From positions 393,110 to 457,109 of the forward strand of contig NZ_FOUG01000004.1 in the NCBI RefSeq assembly GCF_900114785.1: a stretch of 64,000 nucleotides of DNA, given 5' to 3'. The notes beneath the pieces were generated by a model, which was not told where the DNA came from, searched no databases, and was given only the letters and a program-made list of their open reading frames with translations. Below, piece by piece: positions 17,205 to 26,101 of the stretch. Source of the DNA: Variovorax sp. OV329 (GTDB taxonomy: Bacteria > Pseudomonadota > Gammaproteobacteria > Burkholderiales > Burkholderiaceae_C). The position numbers were made by a program, and so were the translations under genes. How positions within the stretch are numbered: the stretch's first letter is position 1; each line of letters opens with the position of its first letter.

Positions 17205-18386
17205 TCAGGCCTGCTTGAGGAAGCGCTCGGCCAGCAGCACCCAGTAGGCTGCCCCGAGCGCGACGTTGTCGTCATTGAAGTCGTAGCCGGGGTTGTGCAC
17301 CATGCAAGCGCCGGCACTGTCGCCGTCGCCGTTGCCGATCAGCAGGTAGCTGCCCGGCACCTTCTCCAGCATGAAGGCGAAGTCCTCGCTGCCGGTGAGC
17401 GGCGGGCCCTGCAGCGTGACGCGCTCGGCGCCCACCAGTTCCAGCGCCACCTCGCGCGCGAAGGCGGTTTCCTGCGGCGTGTTGACCAGCACCGCGTAGC
17501 CCTTGCGCCAGTCGATCTCCGCCTCGCAGCCGAAGCTCTCGGCCTGCGCGGCGATGATGGCCTTGATCCGCTGCTCCAGCAGGGCGCGCACATCGCGGTC
17601 GAGCGCGCGCAGGCTGATCTCCAGCGTGGCGCTGGCCGGAATCACGTTGTTGGCCTTGCCCGCGTGGATGGCGCCTACCGTGACCACCGCCATCTGCAGC
17701 GGATCGATGTTGCGCGAGACCACGCTCTGCAATGCCATCACGGTGCTGGCAGCGGCCACCACCGGGTCGGCGGTGCGGTGCGGCATGGCGCCGTGGCCGC
17801 CGACCCCGCGGATGGTGACGGTGGCGTAGTCCGACGAGGCCATGGCCGCGCCCTCGCGCAGCGAGAAGCGGCCCTGCGGGATGCCGGGCATGTTGTGCAT
17901 GGCGAAGACCGCTTCGCAGGGGTACTTGTCGAACAGGCCGTCGTCGATCATGCGCACGGCGCCGCCCCCGCCTTCCTCGGCCGGCTGGAAGATCAGGTTG
18001 AGCGTGCCGGTGAAGCGCCCGCGCGTGGCCAGGTGGTGCGCGGCGGCCAGCAGCATGGCGGTGTGGCCGTCGTGGCCGCAGGCGTGCATCACGCCATGGT
18101 GGCAGCTGGCATAGGGCAGGCCGGTGGCCTCGTCGATGGGCAGGGCGTCCATGTCGGCGCGGATGCCCAGGTGCCGCTTGCCGTCGCCGCGCACCAGGCG
18201 GCCCACCACGCCGGTGCCGCCCAGGCCGGTCTCCACCTGGTAGCCCCAGGCCTCGAGCTTCTGGGCCACCAGCGCCGCGGTGCGGTGCTCGCCGAAGGCC
18301 AGCTCGGGGTGGCGATGGATGTCGCGGCGGATGCCGATGAATTCCGCGGACTGCTGCTGCAGGTCTTCAAGCAGGGTGCTCATCAT
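17205..18386 (-). CDS. M20-family amidohydrolase (hippurate-hydrolase-like)
   Basis: This 393-residue zinc-dependent amidohydrolase belongs to the M20D group, which hydrolyses N-acyl amino acids. Metal-binding and catalytic segments are GIRADMDALPIDEATG, VMHACGHDGHTAML and IFQPAEEGGGGAVRMI. The dimerisation-domain signature VGGHGAMPHRTADPVVAAA is intact. The start is ATG-ATG at 18386/18383. It lies 11 bases downstream of a Bug-type binding protein gene, so uptake of the substrate and its hydrolysis are probably linked. The acyl group and amino acid are unknown. Confidence 0.9.
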   Translation of the reverse strand: MMSTLLEDLQQQSAEFIGIRRDIHRHPELAFGEHRTAALVAQKLEAWGYQVETGLGGTGVVGRLVRGDGKRHLGIRADMDALPIDEATGLPYASCHHGVMHACGHDGHTAMLLAAAHHLATRGRFTGTLNLIFQPAEEGGGGAVRMIDDGLFDKYPCEAVFAMHNMPGIPQGRFSLREGAAMASSDYATVTIRGVGGHGAMPHRTADPVVAAASTVMALQSVVSRNIDPLQMAVVTVGAIHAGKANNVIPASATLEISLRALDRDVRALLEQRIKAIIAAQAESFGCEAEIDWRKGYAVLVNTPQETAFAREVALELVGAERVTLQGPPLTGSEDFAFMLEKVPGSYLLIGNGDGDSAGACMVHNPGYDFNDDNVALGAAYWVLLAERFLKQA

Positions 18387-18397
18387 TCGATCGATGC

Positions 18398-19390
18398 CTA
18401 TTGGGGTTGCAGGTTGATGGATCTCGCGATGTCACGGTAGCGGGCGGTCTCGTTCTCGAAGAACTTCTGCGCCTCTTCCAGCGACATGGGGGCCGATGCC
18501 AGCTGCGTCTGCGCAGCCAGTTGCGAGCGTACCCCAGGGTCCGCCAGCGTGGCGCCGATGGCCTTGTGCAGGCGCTGCACCGCTTCCTCGGGCGTCTTGC
18601 GGGGCACCATCAGGCCGCTCCAGGTCTTGTAGTCGAAGTCCTTGAGCTCCCTGGTCTCGCTCATCGCAGGCACGTTCTTCAGCAGCTCCGAGCGCTTCGC
18701 GCCCAGCTGGCCGATCACCTTCAGGCGCCCCTGCTCGGCCATGGTGCCCATGGCGGTGCTGTAGACCAGCACCGCGAAGTCGACCTGGCCGCCGGCGATG
18801 TCCTGCAGCAGCGGGGCGTTGCCCTTGTAGGGCGCGTGGTTGAGCTTGATGCCCGTCTGCAACTGCACCTTCTCCAGCAGCAGGTGGTAGAGCGAGCCGA
18901 TGCCCACGCTGCCATAGTTCAGCGGCGCGGCCGGATTCTTGCGTGCCAGGGCGACGAGTTCGTCCACGCTGTTGGCCGGCAGGTCCTTGCGCGTGACGAA
19001 GACCATCACCGCCTCGGCCACCGGCGCCACCAGCCGGAAGTCCTCGGCCTTGAGCTTCACCGCCGCGTTGGCCAGCGGCGAGAGGATCACCTCGTTGGGC
19101 GAGCCCTGGAACAGGTAGTGACCGTCGGCCGGCGCGGCCAGCACCTTCTGGGCCGCGATGGCGCCGCTGGCGCCGCCCAGGTTCTCCACGATCAGCGGCT
19201 GGCCCAGCTCCCGGCCCAGCGGCGTGGCGAAGATGCGCCCGATGGCATCGGAGGGACCGCCGGCCGGGTAGGGAACCATCAGGCTGACCGGCTTGGCGCC
19301 GGAGATCTGCTGGGCGGACGCCACGCCGGCCGCGGCCAGCAGGCCGCAGGCGAGAAGGGCGCGCCTGCGCAGGAACAAGGACTTCGTCAT
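18398..19390 (-). CDS. Bug/TctC-family periplasmic substrate-binding protein
   Basis: This 330-residue tripartite-tricarboxylate-type receptor has a signal peptide (MTKSLFLRRRALLACGLLAAAGVASAQQ). Typical Bug segments are VSLMVPYPAGGPSDAIGRIFATPL, GQPLIVENLGGASGAIAAQKV and LNYGSVGIGSLYHLL. No TctA/TctB membrane genes lie nearby, as is common for the many Bug proteins of Burkholderiales. It forms an operon with the M20 hydrolase and diverges from a LysR gene across a gap holding a perfect inverted repeat. Confidence 0.9.
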   Translation of the reverse strand: MTKSLFLRRRALLACGLLAAAGVASAQQISGAKPVSLMVPYPAGGPSDAIGRIFATPLGRELGQPLIVENLGGASGAIAAQKVLAAPADGHYLFQGSPNEVILSPLANAAVKLKAEDFRLVAPVAEAVMVFVTRKDLPANSVDELVALARKNPAAPLNYGSVGIGSLYHLLLEKVQLQTGIKLNHAPYKGNAPLLQDIAGGQVDFAVLVYSTAMGTMAEQGRLKVIGQLGAKRSELLKNVPAMSETRELKDFDYKTWSGLMVPRKTPEEAVQRLHKAIGATLADPGVRSQLAAQTQLASAPMSLEEAQKFFENETARYRDIARSINLQPQ

Positions 19391-19483
19391 GGGTCGGTCG
19401 CTTTCCGTGGGTTGTGAGCGCGCCGCATGGGTGAATAGGAAGTGGGCGCCGTTTCATCGTAGGAGCGGCCCAACAGGCCGTCC

Positions 19484-19503
19484 AATGCATTGTTCTATGC
19501 ATT
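19484..19503. promoter_or_regulatory. Palindromic LysR-type operator candidate
   Basis: AATGCAT-TGTTCT-ATGCATT is a perfect 7-base inverted repeat with a 6-base centre. It lies in the gap between the divergent Bug gene (start 19390) and LysR gene (start 19535), about 30 bases upstream of the regulator. Position and symmetry fit an autoregulatory LysR-type recognition site. Confidence 0.6.
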
Positions 19504-19534
19504 AGCATGAGTCGAACTCATCCGAACCGACGCC

Positions 19535-20419
19535 ATGACCCTGGTGCAGATCCGCCACTTGATCTCGCTGGCCACCACCGGCTCCTTCAGCGCCTCGGCG
19601 CAGGCCATGCACCTGACGCAGCCCGCGCTCAGCCGCAGCATCCGCGCGCTGGAGGACGAACTGGGCGTGCCGCTGTTCGACCGCATCGGCCGGCGCAACG
19701 AGCTGACGCCCTTCGGCAGGCAGGTGCTGGAGCGTGCCCGGCAGCTGGCGCTGGATGCCGACGAACTTCACGACAGCGCACGCCTCATGGGCCAGGCCGA
19801 GGGCGGCGAGCTGCGCGTGGGCATGGGCTCGGGGCCGGGCGCCATGCTGATGACCCCACTGCTGATGCGCATGGCCGAGCGCCATGCCCGGGTGAAGGTG
19901 GTGGTGGCGCGCGGCCAGACCGATCTGCTGCTGCAGGCCCTTCGGGCGCGCACGCTGGACGCGCTGGTGGTGGACGCGCTCTCGCTCAAGCCCGCTCCCG
20001 ACCTGAAGATGGACACGGTGCGCGAGATGCGCGGCGTGTTCATGTGCCGGCCCGGGCATCCGCTCGCGCGCAAGCGCAGCGGCGTGCGCTTTGCCGACGT
20101 GCAGCGCTATCCCATCGCCTCCACGCCGCTGAGCGACCAGGTCGCCGGCGCCCTCGTCGAAGCCTATGGGCCGCAGGCGCACCCGGATGCCTGCGTCACC
20201 CTGCAATGCGAGGAGCTGCAAAGCCTGGTGGACGTGGCCCGCCGAAGCGATGCCGTGCTGTTGGCCATCCGCGCCGCCGCGCCAGAGCTGGTCGAACTCG
20301 ACATGCGCCCGGCCCTCAAGCGCGTGGCGCGCTTCGCGCTGGTCACGCTGGCGCGGCGCACCGAGGCGCCCTCGCTGCGCATCCTGCGCGCGCTGATGGA
20401 CGAGCAGCTGCGCGATTGA
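19535..20419 (+). CDS. LysR-family regulator of the Bug/M20 operon
   Basis: This 294-residue protein has the LysR N-terminal helix-turn-helix (residues 2-60, FSASAQAMHLTQPALSRSIRALEDELGVPLFDR) and a periplasmic-binding-like effector domain (ELRVGMGSGPGAML onward). It is transcribed away from the Bug/M20 pair, the usual arrangement for a LysR regulator and its target. The effector may be an N-acyl amino acid or its product, by context only. Confidence 0.88.
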   Translation: MTLVQIRHLISLATTGSFSASAQAMHLTQPALSRSIRALEDELGVPLFDRIGRRNELTPFGRQVLERARQLALDADELHDSARLMGQAEGGELRVGMGSGPGAMLMTPLLMRMAERHARVKVVVARGQTDLLLQALRARTLDALVVDALSLKPAPDLKMDTVREMRGVFMCRPGHPLARKRSGVRFADVQRYPIASTPLSDQVAGALVEAYGPQAHPDACVTLQCEELQSLVDVARRSDAVLLAIRAAAPELVELDMRPALKRVARFALVTLARRTEAPSLRILRALMDEQLRD

Positions 20420-20425
20420 AGCGTA

Positions 20426-20872
20426 CTAGGGAGAGTTCGATCGGCTGGCCGCGAGGTGGGCCCGCACCCGCTCGGCCAGCGCCATGGCGTGCGGCGTCTC
20501 CGGCGTGAAGGTGTCTACCGGCACCGGCTTGCCCTCGGCGTCGACCGCGACGAAGACGATCAGGCATTCGGTGGTCTTCTGCAGCTCGGCGCCGGACTTC
20601 ATGTCGCCGCTGCGCACCTCCACCGAGATGTTCATGCTGGTGCTGCCGGTGAAGACCAGCCGGGCCTCCACTTCGACCAACTCGCCGATGTGGATCGGCC
20701 GGTGGAAGCGGATGCTGCCGATGAACACGGTGACGCAGTAGCGCTTGGACCAGCTGGTGGCGCAGGCGTAGCCGGCCTCGTCGATCCATTTCATGACGGT
20801 GCCGCCGTGCACCTTGCCGCCGAAGTTGACGGTGCTGGGCTCGGCCAGGAAGCGCAGGATGATGCTGGACAT
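20426..20872 (-). CDS. Acyl-CoA thioesterase, YciA-like hotdog fold
   Basis: This 148-residue hotdog-fold thioesterase is of the YciA/acyl-CoA hydrolase type. Characteristic segments are NFGGKVHGGTVMKWIDEAGYACA and VFIGSIRFHRPIHIGELVEVEARLVFTGSTSMNISVEV. The ATG at 20872 has a clear Shine-Dalgarno, GGAGGAG, just upstream. It lies convergent to the LysR gene (6-base gap) and downstream of the second LysR gene. The cellular substrate is unknown; short-chain acyl-CoAs are usual for the family. Confidence 0.87.
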   Translation of the reverse strand: MSSIILRFLAEPSTVNFGGKVHGGTVMKWIDEAGYACATSWSKRYCVTVFIGSIRFHRPIHIGELVEVEARLVFTGSTSMNISVEVRSGDMKSGAELQKTTECLIVFVAVDAEGKPVPVDTFTPETPHAMALAERVRAHLAASRSNSP

Positions 20873-20955
20873 GGCGAAGAACTCCTCCGAAAGGCGGGCT
20901 GTGGTTTTTCCAGGGATTATGAGAGCGCCCCGGCGCCTGGGAACTATCAGATTTG

Positions 20956-21855
20956 TCAGCCACCGCCAAACAGCTGCGCCATCGTCCGGCGCAGCCACGC
21001 GTTGCCGGCGTCGGCATGGAAGCGCTCGTGCCAGTGCTGCTTGACGGCGTAGCTGGGCAGGGCGAAGGGCGGCTCCACCATCTTCACCGCCTCCTGCGTC
21101 GCCAGCACCTCGCCCAGCACGCGCGGCACGATCACCAGGAGCTCGGTGCGCGCCACGATCCGCGCCACGCCCAGGAAGCTCGAAAGGTGCGCCACCACCC
21201 GCCGCTCGATGCCCTGGCGGGCGATGGTCTTGTCCACGATGGCATGCCCCGTGCCCGACGAGCTGACCACCGCATGCGCCTCGGCCGAGAAGCGCTTGAC
21301 CGTCATGCGTCCGCCGGTAATGCGCGGATGGTCCCTGGCCACCAGGCAGACGAAGTTCTGCTTGAACAAGGTCTGCTGATAGAAGCCGGCGTCCAGCTGC
21401 GGCATGAAGCCCACCGCCAGGTCCACCTCGCCATCCTCCAGCCGTCGCGCGCTGGCGGTGGAGACGATCTCGGTCTCGATGCGCACGCCCGGCGCGGCCT
21501 GCCGCAGGTGGCCCAGCAGGGCGGGCAGCAGCACCACCTCGCTGATGTCGGTCAGGCAGATGCGGAAGCTGCGCTGCGCCGTCGCCGGGTCGAAGGCCAC
21601 GCGGCTGCCGCGGGCGATCTCCAGCTGGGCCAGCACCTCGCGCAGGGCGGGGTAGAGCTCCTGCGCCCGCGGCGTGGGCAGCATGCCCTGGGCGGTGCGG
21701 GTGAACAGGCGGTCGTCGAAATGCAGGCGCAGCTTGTTCAACGCCGTGCTGGCCGCCGACTGCGCCAGGCCCAGGCGCTCGGCTGCCTTGGAGACGCTGC
21801 CGCCCTGGTAGACCTCGTCGAATACATGGATCCAGTCCAGGTCCAGTCCGGCCAT
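20956..21855 (-). CDS. NagR/DntR-like LysR regulator of gentisate catabolism
   Basis: This 299-residue LysR regulator has an N-terminal helix-turn-helix (DLDWIHVFDEVYQGGSVSKAAERLGL). Its effector domain resembles the salicylate-responsive NagR/NahR/DntR group (SFRICLTDISEVVLLPALL, VDLAVGFMPQLDAGFYQQTLF, SSSGTGHAIVD). The ATG at 21855 is supported by AAGGAG seven bases before it; longer in-frame starts are unlikely. It is divergent from the gentisate operon, which it probably activates in response to a hydroxybenzoate. Confidence 0.88.
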   Translation of the reverse strand: MAGLDLDWIHVFDEVYQGGSVSKAAERLGLAQSAASTALNKLRLHFDDRLFTRTAQGMLPTPRAQELYPALREVLAQLEIARGSRVAFDPATAQRSFRICLTDISEVVLLPALLGHLRQAAPGVRIETEIVSTASARRLEDGEVDLAVGFMPQLDAGFYQQTLFKQNFVCLVARDHPRITGGRMTVKRFSAEAHAVVSSSGTGHAIVDKTIARQGIERRVVAHLSSFLGVARIVARTELLVIVPRVLGEVLATQEAVKMVEPPFALPSYAVKQHWHERFHADAGNAWLRRTMAQLFGGG

Positions 21856-21979
21856 GGCGCACTCCTTCTGCTTGGGAATGCCATTATCCGAAAACGAGAT
21901 TTGGCTTATTGGACAACTCGTCTTGAGGAAATAGTGGGGGAGGCGAACAATCCGCCCAACCCCGCCAAGGAGACACGCC
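21856..21979. promoter_or_regulatory. Divergent control region of the gentisate operon
   Basis: This 124-base AT-richer gap lies between the LysR gene and the gentisate dioxygenase gene. TTGGAC at 21909-21914 could be a -35 element, with TAGTGG at 21932-21937 as a poor -10, as expected for an activator-dependent promoter. CGAG and CTCG at about 21895 and 21917 flank the -35. No strong palindrome was found. Confidence 0.4.
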
Positions 21980-23056
21980 ATGAGCAGCACTGCCAGCCTG
22001 CAGAAGAAGAGTCCGGCCCACAGCAGCGACGAGCGCGCCGCCTACTACGAGCGCATCCGCCCGCTGAACCTTGCACCGCTGTGGGAGTCGCTGCACGCCC
22101 TTGTGCCGCGCGAGCCGCAGACGCCTTGCGTACCCGCTTTGTGGCGCTACGACGAGGTCGTCAAGCCGCTGCTGATGCAGTCGGCCGATCTCATCACAGC
22201 GGAAGAGGCGGTGCGCCGCGTGCTGGTGCTGGAGAACCCGGCGCTGCCCGGCCGCGCCAGCATCACGCAGTCGCTCTACGCGGGCCTGCAGCTGATCATG
22301 CCGGGCGAGGTGGCGCCTTCGCACCGCCACGTGCAGTCGGCGCTGCGCTTCATCGTGGACGGCCGCGGCGCCTACACCACGGTGGAAGGCGAGCGCACCA
22401 CCATGTCCCCCGGCGACTTCATCATCACGCCCTCCTGGGCCTGGCACGACCACGGCAACGAGGGCATCGAGGGCGTGAGCGAACCGGTGGTGTGGCTGGA
22501 CGGCCTGGACATCCCCATGCTGCGCTTCTTCGATGCCGGCTTCGCCGAGAACGACGAGAAGCGGGTGCAGACCGTGGCCCGCCCCGAGGGCAACAGCTTC
22601 GCCCGCTTCGGCCACAACATGGTGCCGGTGCGGCATGACCACGGCACGCCCACCTCGCCCATCTTCAGCTACCCCTATGCCCGCAGCCGCGAGGCGCTGG
22701 CGGCGCTGCAGCGGCAGGAGGCGCCCGATGCGTGGACCGGCCACAAGCTGCGCTACACCAACCCGCTGACCGGCGGCGCACCCATGCCCACCATCGCCAC
22801 CTTCCTGCAGCTGCTGCCCAAGGGCTTCGCGGGCAAGGTGCATCGCGGCACGGACGGCAGCGTCTACAGCGTGGTCGAAGGCCGCGGCACCGCGCACATC
22901 GGCGGCGAGGCCTTCGAGTTCGGTCCGCGCGACACCTTCGTCGTGCCCTCGTGGGCGCCGCTGCGCCTGGATGCGAGCGAGGACGCGGTGCTGTTCAGCT
23001 TCTCCGACCGGCCCGTGCAGCAGGCCATGGGCGTGCTGCGCGAAGCCTTTCTCTGA
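21980..23056 (+). CDS. Gentisate 1,2-dioxygenase
   Basis: This Fe(II) bicupin enzyme cleaves gentisate to maleylpyruvate (3-maleylpyruvate). The 358-residue protein carries cupin motif 1 as [20 protein letters not shown] with the later histidine in [11 protein letters not shown] second cupin lies near the C-terminus ([19 protein letters not shown]). Length is typical for the family. It is the first gene of the operon, preceded by AAGGAG. No maleylpyruvate isomerase gene is present in the operon. Confidence 0.95.
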   Translation: MSSTASLQKKSPAHSSDERAAYYERIRPLNLAPLWESLHALVPREPQTPCVPALWRYDEVVKPLLMQSADLITAEEAVRRVLVLENPALPGRASITQSLYAGLQLIMPGEVAPSHRHVQSALRFIVDGRGAYTTVEGERTTMSPGDFIITPSWAWHDHGNEGIEGVSEPVVWLDGLDIPMLRFFDAGFAENDEKRVQTVARPEGNSFARFGHNMVPVRHDHGTPTSPIFSYPYARSREALAALQRQEAPDAWTGHKLRYTNPLTGGAPMPTIATFLQLLPKGFAGKVHRGTDGSVYSVVEGRGTAHIGGEAFEFGPRDTFVVPSWAPLRLDASEDAVLFSFSDRPVQQAMGVLREAFL

Positions 23057-23109
23057 ATTCCTTTTGACCCCGATGAGCCGCGGCTGAACAAGCGCGGCAG
23101 GAGACTTCC

Positions 23110-23814
23110 ATGGCCTATGTCGTCGACCCGCCGAAAGTGGTGGGCCTTCCCGTGGTCGGCAGTGCCGACCAGTTCCCGGTGCGCCGCGTGTACTGCGTGG
23201 GCCGCAACTATGCGGCGCATGCCCGCGAGATGGGCTTCGACCCCGACCGCGAGCCGCCGTTCTTCTTCTGCAAGCCCAATGACGATGCATCCGTCGTGCC
23301 GGTGGCTGCGGGCGAGACGGCCACCATTCCCTACCCGGGCCTGACCAGCAACTACCACTTCGAGGCCGAGCTGGTGGTGGCCATCGGCAAGGGCGGCAAG
23401 GACATCGCCGCCGAGGCCGCGGCCAATCACATCTACGGCTATGCCGTGGGCCTGGACATGACCCGCCGCGACCTGCAGATCAAGATGCGCGAGCAGGGCC
23501 GGCCGTGGGAGATCGGCAAGGCCTTCGACCATTCCGCGCCCATCGGCCCGGTGCGCCGCCGCGCCGACATCGGCGAGCTGAACCACGGCGCCATCACGCT
23601 GGCCGTGGACGGGCAGACGAAGCAGAAGAGCGACATCACGCACCTGATCTGGTCGGTCGACGAAGTCATCGCCAACCTGTCGACCCTGTTCGAGCTGCAG
23701 CCCGGCGACCTGATCTTCACCGGCACGCCCGAAGGCGTGGGCGCGGTGCAGCGCGGCCAGCAGATCGAGGTGCGCGTGGACGGCCTCGACGCGCTGTCCG
23801 TGCGCATCGCCTGA
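23110..23814 (+). CDS. Fumarylpyruvate hydrolase (FAH family)
   Basis: This 234-residue FAH-family hydrolase has the characteristic segments VYCVGRNYAAHAREMGF, PFFFCKPNDDA, SNYHFEAELVVAIG (metal ligands) and DLIFTGTPEGVGAV. After gentisate dioxygenase the expected reaction is hydrolysis of fumarylpyruvate (or maleylpyruvate directly) to pyruvate and fumarate (or maleate), as by NagK in the Ralstonia naphthalene/gentisate pathway. It lies 53 bases after the dioxygenase gene. Confidence 0.92.
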   Translation: MAYVVDPPKVVGLPVVGSADQFPVRRVYCVGRNYAAHAREMGFDPDREPPFFFCKPNDDASVVPVAAGETATIPYPGLTSNYHFEAELVVAIGKGGKDIAAEAAANHIYGYAVGLDMTRRDLQIKMREQGRPWEIGKAFDHSAPIGPVRRRADIGELNHGAITLAVDGQTKQKSDITHLIWSVDEVIANLSTLFELQPGDLIFTGTPEGVGAVQRGQQIEVRVDGLDALSVRIA

Positions 23815-23831
23815 AGCAAGGGAGCAAGGCC

Positions 23832-25061
23832 ATGAACACGCCTTCCTCATCGACTTCCGTCCTGCTGGTGGGCGGCGGCATCGGCGGCCTGGCCTCGGCC
23901 CTGGCGCTGGCGCGCCTGGGCATCCAGGTCGAGCTGCTGGAGCAGAGCGCCCACATCGGCGAGATCGGCGCCGGCCTGCAGCTGGGCCCCAATGCCTTCG
24001 CAGCGCTGGACGCACTGGGCGTGGGCGAGGCGGTGCGCAGCAAGGCGGTGTTCACCGAGCGCTTGGTGATGATGGACGCGGTGGACTGCAGCGAGGTCGC
24101 CTCGGTCGAGGTGGGCGAGGAATTCCGCCAGCGCTTCGCCAACCCCTATGCGGTGAGCCATCGCGCCGACCTGCACGGCGCCATCTTCGATGCGGTGAAG
24201 CAGCATCCGCTGATCCGCTTCCACACCTCCGCCGCCGTCGAGCACCTGGAGATCGGCGAGGACGGCGTGCTGGCCGTGACCCGCGACGGCCGCCAGTTCC
24301 GTGCGCAGGCCGTGGTGGGCTGCGACGGCGTGAAGTCGGTGGTGCGCGCGGAGTTGCTGGGCGATGCGCCGCGCGTCTCGGGCCACGTGGTGTATCGCGC
24401 CGTCGTGCCGGCCGAGCAGATGCCTGCCGACCTGCGCTGGAACGCGCCGGTGGTCTGGGCCGGCCCCAACTGCCACCTGGTGCACTACCCGCTGCGCGGT
24501 GGCGAGCAGTACAACCTGGTCGTCACCTTCCACAGCCGCGACAAGGAAGAGTGGGGCGTGAGCGAGGGCAGCCAGGAAGAGGTGCTCTCGTACTTCGAGG
24601 GCATCCACGAGTGCCCGCGCCAGCTGCTGAGCCTGCCCACTTCTTGGCGCCGCTGGAGCACCGCCGACCGCGACCCGGTCGAGCAGTGGGGCCGCGGCCC
24701 CGCCACGCTGCTGGGCGATGCGGCCCATCCGATGATGCAGTACCTGGCGCAGGGTGCCTGCATGGCGCTGGAAGACGCGGTGACGCTGGGCGAGGCGATC
24801 GGGCGATGCCGCCGCGAGGACGGCAGCCACGACCTGCCGCGTGCCTTCCGCCTGTACGAGTCGGCCCGCGTGGCGCGCACGGCCCGCGTGGTGCTGTCGG
24901 TGCGCGAGATGGGGCGCATCTACCACGCCAAGGGCGTGGAGCGCCTGGTGCGCAACAGCCTGTGGCCGGGCCGCTCGCAGCAGCGCTTCTACGATGCGGT
25001 GGAATGGCTCTACGCCTGGCGCCCCGAACATTGCCTGGACGACGCGCGCGCCCCGGCCTGA
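23832..25061 (+). CDS. 3-hydroxybenzoate 6-monooxygenase (FAD)
   Basis: This 409-residue flavoprotein monooxygenase probably makes gentisate from 3-hydroxybenzoate with NADH and O2. The FAD motif is VLLVGGGIGGLASALALARLGI, the DG motif AVVGCDGVKSVVRAELLG and the GD motif LLGDAAHPMMQYLAQGACMALEDAV. Family likeness to salicylate and 3-hydroxybenzoate hydroxylases cannot alone separate the two. The absence of a salicylate-5-hydroxylase reductase, and the position with gentisate genes, favour 3-hydroxybenzoate 6-hydroxylation. Confidence 0.85.
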   Translation: MNTPSSSTSVLLVGGGIGGLASALALARLGIQVELLEQSAHIGEIGAGLQLGPNAFAALDALGVGEAVRSKAVFTERLVMMDAVDCSEVASVEVGEEFRQRFANPYAVSHRADLHGAIFDAVKQHPLIRFHTSAAVEHLEIGEDGVLAVTRDGRQFRAQAVVGCDGVKSVVRAELLGDAPRVSGHVVYRAVVPAEQMPADLRWNAPVVWAGPNCHLVHYPLRGGEQYNLVVTFHSRDKEEWGVSEGSQEEVLSYFEGIHECPRQLLSLPTSWRRWSTADRDPVEQWGRGPATLLGDAAHPMMQYLAQGACMALEDAVTLGEAIGRCRREDGSHDLPRAFRLYESARVARTARVVLSVREMGRIYHAKGVERLVRNSLWPGRSQQRFYDAVEWLYAWRPEHCLDDARAPA

Positions 25062-25101
25062 ACACCCATCCAAACCGAAGAGAAAGACGGAGACAAAGAC
25101 C

Positions 25102-26079
25102 ATGAACGCATGCCATCTCGCCGCCGGCCTTGCTGCCGCGCTGTCCCTGGGCACCGCCTGGGCGCAAAGCCCCGCCGCCTACCCGACCCGGCCGGTGACC
25201 ATCGTCACGCCCTTCGCAGCGGGCAGCGGGCCGGACGCCGTGCTGCGCCTGGTCAGCGACAAGCTGGGCAAGCTGTGGGGCCAGACGGTCACCATCGACA
25301 ACAAGCCGGGTGGCGGCGGCTTCATCGCCATCGACCAGGCCAGGAGAGCGGCGCCCGACGGCTACGTCCTGCTGCAGCTGGACAGCGAGCACGTGGCCGC
25401 GCTGCCGCACCTGTACAAGTCGAAGAACTTCAAGACCCTGGACCACTTCGACCCGGTCGCCTCGCTCTTTCGCACGCCCTTCTTCGTGGCGGTGAGCAGC
25501 CAGTCGAAGTGGAACAACATGAGCGACCTGATCGCCGCCGCCAAGGCCAGGCCGGGGCAGGTGAGCTACGGCTCCTGGGGCGTGGGGAGCCCGGGCCACC
25601 TGGGCGGGCAACAGCTGGACGCGCTGTCCGGCCTGCAGATGAACCACATCCCCTACCGCGAGGTCTCGCAACTCTACGCCCACGTGGGCACGGGCGAGGT
25701 GGACTGGGCCTTTGCCAGCATTCCTTCCAGCCAGGGCATCTACAAGGCGGGCAAGCTGAAGTACCTGGCGGTGGCCGCGGCCAAGCGCGTGCCGCAGATG
25801 CCCGACGTGCCCACCATGGCGGAGGCCGGCGGTCCTGCGGCGCTGGAAGTGAATTCCTTCGTGTCGCTATTGACCCCCAAGGGCGTGCCGGCCGCGATCA
25901 AGGCGAAAATCAACGCCGATGTCGCCAAGGTGATCGCCGACCCGGAGATCCGCGCCCGCTTCGATACCTTCGCGTTCGAACCGCTGGCCTGGTCGCCCGA
26001 TGAGATCACTCGCAACGCCGAAGCCAAGTCCAGGATCTATGGCGAGCTGGTGCAGCGGGGCAACATCAGCCTTGACTGA
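25102..26079 (+). CDS. Bug/TctC-family binding protein of the gentisate operon
   Basis: This 325-residue periplasmic receptor has a signal peptide (MNACHLAAGLAAALSLGTAWAQS) and Bug segments VTIVTPFAAGSGPDAVLRLV, TVTIDNKPGGGGFIAIDQAR and YGSWGVGSPGHLGGQQLDAL. Its place right after the hydroxylase gene suggests binding of the aromatic acid, perhaps hydroxybenzoate. No cognate membrane subunits are encoded nearby. Confidence 0.88.
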   Translation: MNACHLAAGLAAALSLGTAWAQSPAAYPTRPVTIVTPFAAGSGPDAVLRLVSDKLGKLWGQTVTIDNKPGGGGFIAIDQARRAAPDGYVLLQLDSEHVAALPHLYKSKNFKTLDHFDPVASLFRTPFFVAVSSQSKWNNMSDLIAAAKARPGQVSYGSWGVGSPGHLGGQQLDALSGLQMNHIPYREVSQLYAHVGTGEVDWAFASIPSSQGIYKAGKLKYLAVAAAKRVPQMPDVPTMAEAGGPAALEVNSFVSLLTPKGVPAAIKAKINADVAKVIADPEIRARFDTFAFEPLAWSPDEITRNAEAKSRIYGELVQRGNISLD

Positions 26080-26101
26080 TTCCATTACCAACTACCACCA
26101 C

